From the NCBI GenBank assembly GCA_035528035.1, contig DATKZI010000039.1, positions 47,595 through 111,594 of the forward strand: 64,000 nucleotides of DNA. The letters run 5' to 3'. Numbering within the stretch: the stretch's first letter is position 1; each line of letters begins with the position of its first letter. The notes beneath the pieces were generated by a model, which had not been told where the DNA came from, did not search any database, and worked only from the letters and a program-made list of their open reading frames with translations. Positions 27,302-36,071 of the stretch are shown in pieces. A program made the position numbers and the translations under genes. The DNA is from JABLTI01 sp035528035. Its GTDB lineage: Archaea; Asgardarchaeota; Heimdallarchaeia; JABLTI01.

Positions 27302-27994
27302 TCATTTATAGTAAGTGAATTTTTGTGTGTTTGCCAGTATATTTTCAGCTATTTCATCCAGATTGAGCATCATTTCAGCTACTTTAATCCGTTCAAAAAT
27401 CGTATGCGTTGCAGGTTTATTTGGTACTGCTGCACAAGTATACTTAGCAGCCAATTCCGAGTATGTATTTGTTCCAATTGATCTAGAAATGTTAATAACT
27501 TCTTCTTTATTCAAACCCACAAGAGGCCTAACCAATTGTTTGGTTTTAAGAACACTTTCAATATTTCGTAAGTTGTCAATAGTTTGGCTTGCTTGTTCAC
27601 CCAAAATTTCTCCCGTAACAATGAAATCGGCGTCAAGTTGAATGGCAACTTGTTCTGCTTTTCTCAACATTAATCTTTTACATAAAACGCAGGTTATTTG
27701 TGGATCTTTTGTATGGTCTACAATATCTTTCAAGTCTTGTCCATTTGGAATTATATATAAATTAAAACTATCTTGTTCTTTAAATGCTTTAACTAAAACA
27801 GAAGCAATATTTGTTATTTGGCTTTTTATTGGTTCAATCTTTCTGCTTAAATTTTCCTTCTTTGTAAAAGTAACCATTGGCTTATTATCAAAATTTATAC
27901 CAATAACCTCTAGACCTTTCTGTTCAATGAGAAAAGTTGCGACGGGTGAATCTAACCCATCGCTAATTAAACAAATTGCTTTTCGTTTTGTCAT
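27302..27994 (-). CDS. ThiI-like PP-loop sulfurtransferase without THUMP domain
   Basis: This 230-residue ATP-pyrophosphatase-domain protein carries the PP-loop SDGLDSPVA (11-19). It also has CVLCKRLMLRKAE, VTGEILGEQASQTIDNLRNIE, RPLVGLNKEEVINISRSIGT and CAAVPNKPATH, which are the core blocks of ThiI. ThiI makes 4-thiouridine in tRNA and in some organisms supplies thiazole sulfur. The usual N-terminal THUMP/ferredoxin-like domains and the rhodanese domain are absent, so tRNA binding must come from elsewhere. The CVLC pair plus a later Cys could hold an Fe-S cluster, as in archaeal ThiI/TtuA. It lies eight bases downstream of the polyproline gene. Confidence 0.85.
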   Translation of the reverse strand: MTKRKAICLISDGLDSPVATFLIEQKGLEVIGINFDNKPMVTFTKKENLSRKIEPIKSQITNIASVLVKAFKEQDSFNLYIIPNGQDLKDIVDHTKDPQITCVLCKRLMLRKAEQVAIQLDADFIVTGEILGEQASQTIDNLRNIESVLKTKQLVRPLVGLNKEEVINISRSIGTNTYSELAAKYTCAAVPNKPATHTIFERIKVAEMMLNLDEIAENILANTQKFTYYK

Positions 27995-28002
27995 TTGAAT
28001 AA

Positions 28003-28788
28003 TTAACCTTTAAGCTTTGAAAAAGCATTTCTTAATTCATCTTCAAGATCAAGTTTAAGTTCACTAGAGGTTGATTCTTCTTCTTCAGTTGAGGAATCTT
28101 CAGATTTCAAACCTGAGAAATCATCATCTAATTGTTCTTGAACCTTCTGTCTTCTCCTAGCTAATTTTTCAGCAAGTTCTCCTCTGAAACCACCCGCTGG
28201 TCCTGCTATTCCTCCTCCTTCTCCTAAACTTGCAGGTGCTGATGCGTCGGGTTCTACCGCTGAAGGCATACTCTCATTAGATACAGTAGAAGCTACTGTT
28301 GGAGTAGTAGTATCTTGACTAACAGTACTAGTTAGAAAAGATGGACCTGAACTAGATGAGGGTGTAGTAGCTGTTGGTGCTTTCTTTAATGTTACTCCTA
28401 ACATTGAAGCAGCTTCAGAAACAGAAGGTGCTCCTATAGAACTTTGCACTGGTGCAGCAGTTACAGGTGGAGGTGGTCGGGGAGTTGTTACAGGTGCTGT
28501 TGGTGCGCTAAAAGGAGAAGCTACTTTTGGCATAGGTGCTGGAGTAGATCTTGCAACAGGGCTTTGTGTTGCAGGGGGTGGTGGTGGTGGCAGTGGTCTA
28601 GCAGGTGTTGTTGCTTTACTCATTCCCATTTGTTGTTCTATTTTCAAGACTCGAGCTTCAAGCTGGCCAATTCCTCTCAAAAGTAATTGAGAGAGATTAT
28701 TAATTAGATTCGCTAATTCCTTAACACCCTGACTTTGACTACTTGACGAATAAATTTCTCCTAGGAGATTATCTAGATTATCACTCAT
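28003..28788 (-). CDS. Coiled-coil/polyproline protein with Ena/VASP-like basic motif
   Basis: This 261-residue, largely disordered protein has three parts. Residues about 20-55 are a helical coiled-coil-like segment (LANLINNLSQLLLRGIGQLEARVLKIEQQM). Residues about 62-185 are Pro/Ala/Thr-rich, with PLPPPPPP and RPPPP runs. After GGG (191-193) comes FRGELAEKLARRRQ (201-214), and the tail is acidic with a last amphipathic helix (LEDELRNAFSKLKG). The polyproline plus GGG...L..RRR order resembles eukaryotic actin regulators such as Ena/VASP. Function is inferred only from this layout; composition alone could also arise in an unrelated linker protein. It is upstream of the ThiI-like gene. Confidence 0.7.
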   Translation of the reverse strand: MSDNLDNLLGEIYSSSSQSQGVKELANLINNLSQLLLRGIGQLEARVLKIEQQMGMSKATTPARPLPPPPPPATQSPVARSTPAPMPKVASPFSAPTAPVTTPRPPPPVTAAPVQSSIGAPSVSEAASMLGVTLKKAPTATTPSSSSGPSFLTSTVSQDTTTPTVASTVSNESMPSAVEPDASAPASLGEGGGIAGPAGGFRGELAEKLARRRQKVQEQLDDDFSGLKSEDSSTEEEESTSSELKLDLEDELRNAFSKLKG

Positions 28789-28958
28789 TTATTTCCACCT
28801 TAAATTTACTATCATAACATAATATATTATTTGGTTTTTAATTAATAATTCCACGTATTATTATCTAATATAATTTTTAATAGCAGACAATTAAGTTGTA
28901 TTCTGGTTATAATCGTTAACGGAAATGATAAAAAACATTTCTATTTTAGCAAAAATCA

Positions 28959-29879
28959 TCACAAAAGTTCTTTCATTAAATCAAAAAGGATTAATACATT
29001 TGTTATCGATGAAGTTCTGATTGGTTCACCTACTTTTAAATCCAAATCTTTGTTTGAAACACCCACCCAAGGTCCAACCATAATAGGAGAAGTTTCATGT
29101 CTGTCCATAAGCCCTTTTGAACCTTTAATAACATCGCTTCCTTTAATCGTTAATTCGCTTAGGCCTCCGAAACCAGTAACTTCTTGTGGAACTTTAACAA
29201 TTAAACTTTGAAGCTCATTAGGAAATGCTTTAACAAACTCTCGAATTACCATAGCATTAACTTTCAATAATTGTGTTTTTACATTAAAAGCATTCTCAAA
29301 AACGCTAATAAATTCCTTGGTCGCTTGATCAGTTCTATCTTGAATGAGTATAAATTTTTTAACAATCGAAAAGTAAATTCTAAAATGCTTCGGTACCTTA
29401 GTCTCGATTTTTGATAATATAGTGTCAGCAACAATTTCTTTTTTCCATTGTTCTAATAAGAGGAATAAAGTTTGTGATTCTTCATCAACAATTAATAAAT
29501 CGATATTTACTAAGGAATCAAGATTCTTAATAAAATCTTCAATTTTCTTTTTAATTTTATCGGGATAAAATCGCGCTATACTTTTATCATAAGTAAAAAA
29601 ATTCCATTTGAACTCTTTGATGTTACAATGCTCTCTCAAAGTTTGGATCTCACGCAATATTCCTAATGTTAAATTGGTTCCTATGTACTTCAAAAGATAT
29701 TCTCTTTTTGTTTGATCATTTTCAAAAGGAGGTCGTTTAGTTTTCCAACCTTTCATTGTAGCTATTTTTTCTATAAGAATATCAATTGGTATAGGGTTTA
29801 GCAAATCATCTAGTGCATCGTCCGAAAGTTTTATGGTATTTTCACTGTTAAAGATGACTTGCGAATCCATTTTACTCAC
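28959..29879 (-). CDS. Protein of unknown function
   Basis: This is a 306-residue soluble protein. The N-terminal half is helical and rich in Lys/Asp (ILIEKIATMKGWKTKRPPF). The middle has strands and helices (LVNIDLLIVDEESQTLFLLLEQWKKE; KHFRIYFSIVKKFILIQDRTDQATKEF). The C-terminal third contains Gly-rich turns (TGFGGLSELTIKGSDVIKGSKG). No catalytic motif, signal peptide or membrane helix is visible. It is monocistronic, with 170 bases upstream of the next gene. No family is recognised. Confidence 0.65.
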   Translation of the reverse strand: MSKMDSQVIFNSENTIKLSDDALDDLLNPIPIDILIEKIATMKGWKTKRPPFENDQTKREYLLKYIGTNLTLGILREIQTLREHCNIKEFKWNFFTYDKSIARFYPDKIKKKIEDFIKNLDSLVNIDLLIVDEESQTLFLLLEQWKKEIVADTILSKIETKVPKHFRIYFSIVKKFILIQDRTDQATKEFISVFENAFNVKTQLLKVNAMVIREFVKAFPNELQSLIVKVPQEVTGFGGLSELTIKGSDVIKGSKGLMDRHETSPIMVGPWVGVSNKDLDLKVGEPIRTSSITNVLILFDLMKELL

Positions 29880-30042
29880 TTGAAATGTTTTAATTGCACA
29901 TATTATTTTGTTGTTCCTATCAAAAACTTTTGGTTAAGGCATTCCTAAAACAATTCATCTCACAGCAATTCATAGTCTCATCTAATTGTAATTAAAAAAT
30001 AAAAAATAAGAAAAGAAAAGAGATCTGCCAAAGATAAATTGC

Positions 30043-30222
30043 TTATTTGATCTCAATGGCGTCTTCAGGGCATTCTTCGACACAAATTCCACAATCGGTG
30101 CAATCATCTGGTCGAGTATTTACTGGAGCACCATCATCAGCTTCATCATAAACTTCTTCTGGGCAAACTTCTATGCATGTTCCACACTTAGAACATTTTG
30201 TTAAATCAATTTTTGTTGGCAT
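30043..30222 (-). CDS. 2[4Fe-4S] ferredoxin
   Basis: This 59-residue gene, too short for routine calling, translates to a bacterial-type ferredoxin. It has two complete CxxCxxCxxxCP motifs: Cys10, 13, 16, 20 and Cys41, 44, 47, 51. Pro follows each last Cys. Acidic residues dominate the surface. It is a low-potential electron carrier, typically for oxidoreductases such as POR and KOR, none of which are in this window. SD GAGGAT lies eight bases before the ATG, and a TATA box with BRE is found upstream. The 163-base gap on the downstream side shows nothing else. Confidence 0.95.
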   Translation of the reverse strand: MPTKIDLTKCSKCGTCIEVCPEEVYDEADDGAPVNTRPDDCTDCGICVEECPEDAIEIK

Positions 30223-30278
30223 TTTAATATCCTCATATTTATTTGGAAGTACACCATAATTGGAATTATATTATTTTA

Positions 30279-30292
30279 ATATATATATTTCC
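30279..30292 (-). promoter_or_regulatory. BRE/TATA promoter of the ferredoxin gene
   Basis: On the minus strand, GGAAA followed by TATATATATT forms an archaeal BRE plus TATA element about 57 bases before the ferredoxin ATG. Confidence 0.5.
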
Positions 30293-30385
30293 TTTCTAAA
30301 TGGTTGCTCTTCAAGTTTTTACTTCAAAAGAGTTCCTTTTATATGTTTTTTCATGAATTAATGAAATAGATAAAAAAGAAAACAA

Positions 30386-30976
30386 TTAACCTGAGCTTCG
30401 TCTTACAACTAAGCGGTAGGCAATCGTTTCCCCAGTGACATCGCTTTGACGATAAATTTTAACTACTTGTCCTGGTTTAGCTCCGATTGCTTTAACAGCA
30501 GGATCGCTTGCTAATATTTTTGGCAAATGTCTTCTTTTAATGCTATATTTATCAAGTAATTCCTTAAGTTCATCTTCAGGACATATAATATGTTCAGGTA
30601 CAATGTTGTGAGTAAAAATATCAAATCGAGGGTCTTTGCTTGTAATTATCCAAATATTCTTTTCTTTTGCTTCTCTTCGTGCATAATGGGTAAATCTGTT
30701 TGAAGCAACAAGTAATCCTTTAACGTTTTCAGCGCCTTTTTCTTCTTCTCTTTCGGCTAATTTTTTGAAATAATCTCGTAAAACTGACACACCAATTTTA
30801 TCCTCAAGAGCTATTCTAGCATACATTTCTTGCCCTGGTTCAGTTTCACTATCACATTGTATATCTATATAATTCTCAAAACGTTCTTCTTTAATAATAT
30901 TAAATTTTCTTCGTTTAAGAATTGCTTTGATACCTTTCAATAGATTTTCAGTTTTTAAATCTTGATTTGCACTCAT
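30386..30976 (-). CDS. RNA polymerase subunit Rpo5/RPB5, full-length eukaryote-like form
   Basis: This 196-residue RPB5 has a C-terminal assembly domain (about 118-193: FTHNIVPEHIICPEDELKEL, LPKILASDPAVKAIGAKPGQVVKI, IAYRLV) that is the universal Rpo5/RPB5 fold. Ordinary archaeal Rpo5 consists of that domain alone, about 80 residues. Here residues 1-117 align in order with the eukaryotic N-terminal jaw domain: a start helix, a central KIGVSVLRDYFKKL like the KVGIKTIK block of RPB5, then VKGLLVASNRFTHYARREA like the ALIVVQQGMTPSAKQS block. The subunit sits in the polymerase jaw contacting downstream DNA. It is encoded alone rather than beside rpoB/rpoA. Confidence 0.92.
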   Translation of the reverse strand: MSANQDLKTENLLKGIKAILKRRKFNIIKEERFENYIDIQCDSETEPGQEMYARIALEDKIGVSVLRDYFKKLAEREEEKGAENVKGLLVASNRFTHYARREAKEKNIWIITSKDPRFDIFTHNIVPEHIICPEDELKELLDKYSIKRRHLPKILASDPAVKAIGAKPGQVVKIYRQSDVTGETIAYRLVVRRSSG

Positions 30977-31072
30977 TCTTTTGCACTTCTCTTAGATAAC
31001 TATTTTTACTCAACTATTTATTGAAGACTTTCAATTCATTTTTAAAGTATTGGCATAATAACGATTTTTTAT

Positions 31073-32446
31073 TTATTTTTGTGTAAGCATTTTAATCGTT
31101 TCATCTAATGCAATCATAGTTTTATCAAAATCATCTTGTGTATGTTTAATTGAAAGCGTTCCAAATCCAGTTCGTGTAAGGATATTTCTATTAAGCATAA
31201 GTAATTGGAATTGATTTACTTTTTCATTATCGCTATTTAATTTCACGTCTGAACTTGAACTTACTTTAGCTAATGGTTTTTTGAACCAATGAATACAAGT
31301 AATTGAACCAACACCTGTAACGCATGCCGGAGCATTATAGTCATTTATAATACCTTGAATCTGTTTTCTAATTTTATCACCGGAAGCATTTAAGTCTTGA
31401 TAATATTGCGTTTGATTTTTAGCAAGTATATCTAATGTTGCCACTCCAGCAACCATACTCATAGGATTGCTTGAAAAAGTTCCACCACCAATCCAAACTG
31501 CTCCTCCCTCTTGAAGGTTGGCTTGCTGCATTATTTCATAGTTACCTCCAACTACTCCAATGGGCATTCCCCCACCAACGATTTTTCCCATAGTTGCCAT
31601 ATCAGGTATAATATTGAAATATCCTTGACCAGAGTGATAACTTAAACGAAAACCAGTAATTACTTCATCGAAAATTAATAAGATGTTATTTTTTTGTGTT
31701 TCTTCTCTTATAGTTTCTAGAAAACCTTCTCTTGGGGGGATTCCTCCTCCAGCACCAAGTATTGGTTCCATTACAACAGCTGCTAGCTCATCTTTGTGAT
31801 TTTTGATCAAATCCAAAAAACCATCTATATCATTATAATCGAAACTGAGTATTTCCGCTTCATGTTGTGTTTTCATTCCTTGAGATTCCATACCACTTTC
31901 TACTTGTTGTACATAGTAAAATAAAGTATCATTTCCTCCATGCCACCCTCCTCTTACTTTAGCTATTTTAGATTTCCTAGTATAAGCTCGTGCTAGTCTA
32001 GAAGCGTACATAGTTGCTTCAGTACCAGTAGAACAAAATCTTAATTGCTCAAAGCAAGGGGTCGCATCAATTATCTTTTCAGCTAAATCCAGGGCTGATT
32101 GATTAACCATACCAAAATGAACACCTTTGTGTAACTGTTTAGCGAGTGCATCAGAAATTGCTTCATGGGCATGTCCCAAAATTGCTGCGCCATGGGTTAA
32201 CCAAAAATCAATGTAAGTATTTCCATCCACATCGAAAAGTTTAGCATCTTTCCCACTTTCTATAAAAGGTGGACTTAATTTGAAGGGACTCATATGGAAA
32301 TCTCTAATATTGTGGGAAACTCCTGCTGGAAATAATCGTTTAGCTTTTTCCCATAATACTAATGATTTTTGGTGATTTTCTCTATACATCGAAATTTCTT
32401 TTTCTAACCAATTAACCAAGTAATTCATTCTCCATTTTTTTAACAA
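31073..32446 (-). CDS. Class III PLP aminotransferase, HemL-like (glutamate-1-semialdehyde aminomutase family)
   Basis: This PLP enzyme of up to 457 residues has KAKRLFPAGVSHNIRDF near the N terminus, CSTGTEATMYASRLARA, VRGGWHGGNDTLF, LIFDEVITGFR and the Schiff-base lysine in MATMGKIVGGGMPIGVVGG. The arrangement is that of glutamate-1-semialdehyde 2,1-aminomutase and close relatives. No other tetrapyrrole gene is nearby, so a different amino-group substrate is possible. Start choice is open: the frame reaches TTG 32446, while TTG 32419 lies ten bases after GGAG and ATG 32389 gives the family-like MYRENHQKSLVLWEKA. It sits four bases after the SMC-like gene. Confidence 0.85.
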   Translation of the reverse strand: MLKKWRMNYLVNWLEKEISMYRENHQKSLVLWEKAKRLFPAGVSHNIRDFHMSPFKLSPPFIESGKDAKLFDVDGNTYIDFWLTHGAAILGHAHEAISDALAKQLHKGVHFGMVNQSALDLAEKIIDATPCFEQLRFCSTGTEATMYASRLARAYTRKSKIAKVRGGWHGGNDTLFYYVQQVESGMESQGMKTQHEAEILSFDYNDIDGFLDLIKNHKDELAAVVMEPILGAGGGIPPREGFLETIREETQKNNILLIFDEVITGFRLSYHSGQGYFNIIPDMATMGKIVGGGMPIGVVGGNYEIMQQANLQEGGAVWIGGGTFSSNPMSMVAGVATLDILAKNQTQYYQDLNASGDKIRKQIQGIINDYNAPACVTGVGSITCIHWFKKPLAKVSSSSDVKLNSDNEKVNQFQLLMLNRNILTRTGFGTLSIKHTQDDFDKTMIALDETIKMLTQK

Positions 32447-32450
32447 ATAG

Positions 32451-34331
32451 CTAATGTGCTATAAAATCAAACAAACTTGTTTGTGTTTGTTTCTGGATTT
32501 CTAAAGGTTTTCCTTCAAGAGCTTCATAGAAACGATTCACTCTTGTTGCTACAATGAAATTTATTTTATTTTTATGAGAATTAAGGATCTTTGCTAATAA
32601 TTCTAATCTTGAGGAATCTAATGCTGCTTCGGGGGAATCAAGAATTAACAAACCTTTTTTCATAATGTTATTTTCGACAAGAAAGTTGAATATAGCAATT
32701 CTAAAGACTACATCTATGAAATATCTTTCAGACCATGACATAGCTGCAAAATCTCTATTAGAATCATCTTTGGATATTGTTATTACTCTGGTATCTGTAT
32801 CAGCTAACATACTATAACCAAAAATGTCTTTAGTATAACGAGTGAAGTTGTTTAGAATTTGTTGTAATTCTTTTTGTTCAGGTAATTCTTTCTCAAGACG
32901 ATCTAGCTGCAAAGAATAATTATCCAATTCATAATTTACCTTCTCAAGATTTACTTTGAGCAAAGCTATACTTTCATCTTGATTAACCATTTTTTCTTGT
33001 GCAGTTAAACTTCCTATTTCCATGCCTATCCTTTGAATCTGCTGATTGGTTTCCTCATTTTTTCTTTGAATATCTCTTTTACGAGTATTATTTGAAGCTA
33101 ATTTATCACGGAGGTTTTTTAGATTTGTTGTTATTTCCTCCTCTTCTTTTTTATATTTAGAGATATCTTCATCTATAGCTCGTAATTCATGCGAGGTCTT
33201 ATCAATTTCCTTTTGAATATCTCGAGTTTCAGTTTCAATTTGTGAATGGCTATTGGACACAGCATCTTTAACAGTGGAGTGAATATTTTTCCAATCTGTA
33301 CCACAAACAGGACAACCGGAACCAATTCTATCAGTCCAATTCTCGTAAATACCGCTACCACAAAGTTCGCAGTTCTGTTTTTTCTCCCAATCATTTTTAA
33401 TTTTTGGATAATTGATATTCCCAATTTCTTTAAATCCATCCAATTCTCTTTCTAATTTCTCTAAATTAGTTCGAAGAGCATAATTATTTGATTTTAGCTC
33501 ATCACTTTTTGATCTAATAACCAAAAGTGTTTCTTGGCTTTTTTCTAGTTGGTCTAAGATTTCTTGATCATCTTCCTCTAATTTAATTAATTCAGATCGA
33601 TTTTTATCTATGATGTCTTTGAGATTTGCACTATCGCGCTCAAGTGTTCCTTTTCGTGCACCAAGATTATCAATAGCATCTGCTGATGTTTCTGCACTAG
33701 CGAAAATTATTTCCATTTTTTCTAATTGGGTTTCAATTTTTCTCCGATAATTTTTTCTTAAATCAATTTGTCTTTTAATTTCACCAATTTGATTTCGTAA
33801 TTTTATAGTAGTAGGACTTTCCATTCGAATGGTTTTATTTAGAAGTTCAAAGAAATCCATTAAAGTTTCTTCGCCTGGTGTTCCCAAAAGATTCAAGTCA
33901 TTTTCTCTTTTATAATAAACACTTTCGAAAAATTTCTGAATTTGTTCAAGACTCAAATTAGTTTTATTATAGATATAATCAGAATACATATCACGTGTAT
34001 GTGCCTTGTTGGAAAATTTAGCAGAAGTAACTCTAGTCCTGGCACCAGCATCAGTAAACTCATGTGTTATAGAATTAGCTTCATCTCCAAAAAACCATTC
34101 AGATTTGACATAAGCATTTCTATCAACTCTTTTCTTTGAAAAAATATTCCAAGCAAAAGCGTGAGCATCTCTAACAAGAGAATGTTCAACAAGATCAGTT
34201 AAGGTTGTCTTTCCGGAACCATTTTCAGCAAGGAATTTGTTAATACCATCATGAAAAGTTATTATTTCAATTGATTTATCACTCAAAGGAATGATTTTTG
34301 AAAATTCTAGTGATTGTAAAATTGGAAGCAT
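32451..34331 (-). CDS. SMC/Rad50-related zinc-hook ATPase (archaea-specific SMC-related type)
   Basis: This roughly 626-residue ABC-type ATPase has Walker A NGSGKTT-like AENGSGKTTLTDL near the N terminus. Long coiled coils cover about 180-330 and 370-500. At the apex a hook region, NCELCGSG followed 16 residues later by CPVCGTDW, could bind zinc between dimer arms. The C-terminal lobe has a signature-like AAMSWSERYFIDVVF and Walker B LLILDSPEAALD. The coil is much shorter than in Rad50, matching the archaea-specific SMC-related proteins. A role in DNA organisation or repair is likely. I start at ATG 34331, after GGTGGGG; ATG 34343 overlaps the SD region. Confidence 0.85.
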   Translation of the reverse strand: MLPILQSLEFSKIIPLSDKSIEIITFHDGINKFLAENGSGKTTLTDLVEHSLVRDAHAFAWNIFSKKRVDRNAYVKSEWFFGDEANSITHEFTDAGARTRVTSAKFSNKAHTRDMYSDYIYNKTNLSLEQIQKFFESVYYKRENDLNLLGTPGEETLMDFFELLNKTIRMESPTTIKLRNQIGEIKRQIDLRKNYRRKIETQLEKMEIIFASAETSADAIDNLGARKGTLERDSANLKDIIDKNRSELIKLEEDDQEILDQLEKSQETLLVIRSKSDELKSNNYALRTNLEKLERELDGFKEIGNINYPKIKNDWEKKQNCELCGSGIYENWTDRIGSGCPVCGTDWKNIHSTVKDAVSNSHSQIETETRDIQKEIDKTSHELRAIDEDISKYKKEEEEITTNLKNLRDKLASNNTRKRDIQRKNEETNQQIQRIGMEIGSLTAQEKMVNQDESIALLKVNLEKVNYELDNYSLQLDRLEKELPEQKELQQILNNFTRYTKDIFGYSMLADTDTRVITISKDDSNRDFAAMSWSERYFIDVVFRIAIFNFLVENNIMKKGLLILDSPEAALDSSRLELLAKILNSHKNKINFIVATRVNRFYEALEGKPLEIQKQTQTSLFDFIAH

Positions 34332-34414
34332 GAACCCCACCATTTAGTATAAAATAATTAATTCAAATATTAATTATTTGTTTTATATATCAGTTCTACT
34401 AATCTACATCTACT

Positions 34415-34438
34415 GTTTTTAGTTTTTTTGCTAAAAAC
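34415..34438. repeat. Perfect 8-bp inverted repeat between divergent genes
   Basis: GTTTTTAG, an 8-base T-rich loop and CTAAAAAC lie midway in the 200-base divergent gap between the SMC-like gene and a membrane protein gene. It could be an operator or a bidirectional terminator-like element. The rest of this gap is A/T tracts. Confidence 0.4.
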
Positions 34439-34532
34439 CTATTACAATTAAGTTTTTTTGGTTTTTTTTCTATTAAATCATTTAATAACAAATTACTGAA
34501 ATTTTTTAAGTTAAAAAAATCCTTCTCTAATT

Positions 34533-34955
34533 ATGAATTTCTCCGATAAGCAAAGTAAAAAACAAAAAAGGATTGAAAATCTTAAATCCTTTTCAAAAGC
34601 ATTGGGACTAGGTGTAGTTCAAGGAGGAATCTGTAGTCTAATAGGCATTCTGTTAGTGATGTTAAATTACTATGCTATTTTTAGTGTACTAGCTATTTGG
34701 TTAATATTTGGTTGGTTTTCTTCCTATATGATCAGTCTTCGAACATTAGAAATATTAACCGTTTTACTAACAAGTGCTATAACTTCAGGTTTAGTTTATT
34801 TTTTGTCAAATATCCAATTTTGGTTCATATCAGTACTATTAGGTATTTCAATAATTTTCTGGAGTATTAGTTTCATATCAAAGATATTATTATATCCAAT
34901 TAAAAAAAGTCAAGATCAAATAGAAGAAGATTCGAAAATCAATAATAAAACCTAA
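34533..34955 (+). CDS. Four-helix membrane protein of unknown function
   Basis: This 140-residue protein has a basic, soluble N terminus (KQSKKQKRIENLKSF) followed by four hydrophobic segments (about 26-47, 49-66, 74-92, 95-117) and a charged tail. There is no signal cleavage site or motif. No SD is evident, so the mRNA may be leaderless. It lies 42 bases before the next membrane protein gene, and the two may be co-transcribed. Confidence 0.65.
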   Translation: MNFSDKQSKKQKRIENLKSFSKALGLGVVQGGICSLIGILLVMLNYYAIFSVLAIWLIFGWFSSYMISLRTLEILTVLLTSAITSGLVYFLSNIQFWFISVLLGISIIFWSISFISKILLYPIKKSQDQIEEDSKINNKT

Positions 34956-34997
34956 CCTAATAAATATTAAACTAATTAATAATAATTAGTTCAAAAT

Positions 34998-36071
34998 ATG
35001 GTGACGAGCATGGTAAATCTTACAATTAAAAAAGAGGATTTTTGGCTTTTCAAAGGATTTCCTGTAATCCCTAGACTTATTACCGGTTTCCTAATGGCAA
35101 TCATGGGAATCGTCTTCCAAATAGTGTTACCCATTGGAGGAATATTTCCTTTTGAACAAAATAAAGTTTCATTAGGTTCTTTTTTAATTGGATTATTTTT
35201 AATTATTGCAGCTGTAGTATTGCTTTATCCAAAAAGAATGAAAATCTCTGAAGAACCAAAATTATCAGAAGAAAAACCAATTTGGGTAGATTCAAAAATG
35301 AAGGTTCTTTCCGATTATTTTAATCTCTTAAACAATCGTGAACGAAAACAGAAAAAAATTGCTGCTATGTTTGATCTAAAAAAGCCTAAAGGAAGATGGT
35401 TATTTGTTACAATTCTTTTTGGTGTGGGATTGTTATATGTCATGTTTCTAGTGATTGCTAATCGGTTATTCATATCAACTTCATTATTTTTAATTGATAT
35501 TTATCTTCTTGTTCTTCCCTTGTGGTTTATTATTAGAATAGAATATTGGGAACCTGAAGTTGTAAGGAAAATTCTATTTTATTATCAATTTACCCAGCAA
35601 GAGGAATTAGAAGAAATAGAATTTATTACCACTCCAGCTATACAATTACAGCAATTAGCGGATAGTGGAGTTGAAGGTGAAGTTATGCTCCCAATAAATG
35701 TTCGTTTTATGGTTGACTTTGCTGATCAACCACCTTCTTTTGATTCACTTTCCGCTCAAATAATTATCAATGAAAGTATGGGTAATAAGTTCCCTTCATT
35801 TGTTTGCTTTTTACGAATGAAAAAACCTAAAAATTGGCAACCATTAAAGAAAGACATTGCTTATGCAGATAGAATTATTAAAATTCAACATACCGTTGAA
35901 GAAAGGAATCTTCACTTATTTGTTCTATCAAAATCATCAAAAGTAGAAAATCCAAATCATACCTCGCCCAAAGAAGCCAGTAAAATTTTCAAACGAGCTT
36001 ACAAAATGATGCTAGACTTTGCCAGTGAAAGTGAACCAACGAAAAAATCGGAAGTACTTACAGATGAATAA
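34998..36071 (+). CDS. Membrane protein with C-terminal soluble domain, unknown function
   Basis: This 357-residue protein has two hydrophobic hairpins (about 25-48 with 57-75, and 133-153 with 158-178). They flank a basic cytosolic loop, and a soluble domain of about 170 residues follows (PINVRFMVDFADQPPSFDSLSAQIIINES). The last domain has alternating strands and helices without recognised catalytic residues. Its stop overlaps the start of the next gene by eight bases, suggesting translational coupling. Confidence 0.7.
   Translation: MVTSMVNLTIKKEDFWLFKGFPVIPRLITGFLMAIMGIVFQIVLPIGGIFPFEQNKVSLGSFLIGLFLIIAAVVLLYPKRMKISEEPKLSEEKPIWVDSKMKVLSDYFNLLNNRERKQKKIAAMFDLKKPKGRWLFVTILFGVGLLYVMFLVIANRLFISTSLFLIDIYLLVLPLWFIIRIEYWEPEVVRKILFYYQFTQQEELEEIEFITTPAIQLQQLADSGVEGEVMLPINVRFMVDFADQPPSFDSLSAQIIINESMGNKFPSFVCFLRMKKPKNWQPLKKDIAYADRIIKIQHTVEERNLHLFVLSKSSKVENPNHTSPKEASKIFKRAYKMMLDFASESEPTKKSEVLTDE

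Noticed and set aside
27315..27998. Two plus-strand frames of 108 and 118 residues opposite the ThiI-like gene
   Set aside because: Both are shadows of the real minus-strand gene, whose PP-loop and ThiI blocks are clear.
28444..28686. 80-residue Cys/Trp-rich plus-strand frame
   Set aside because: The Cys, Trp and Arg richness is the complement of proline and alanine codons in the polyproline gene; it is not a zinc protein.
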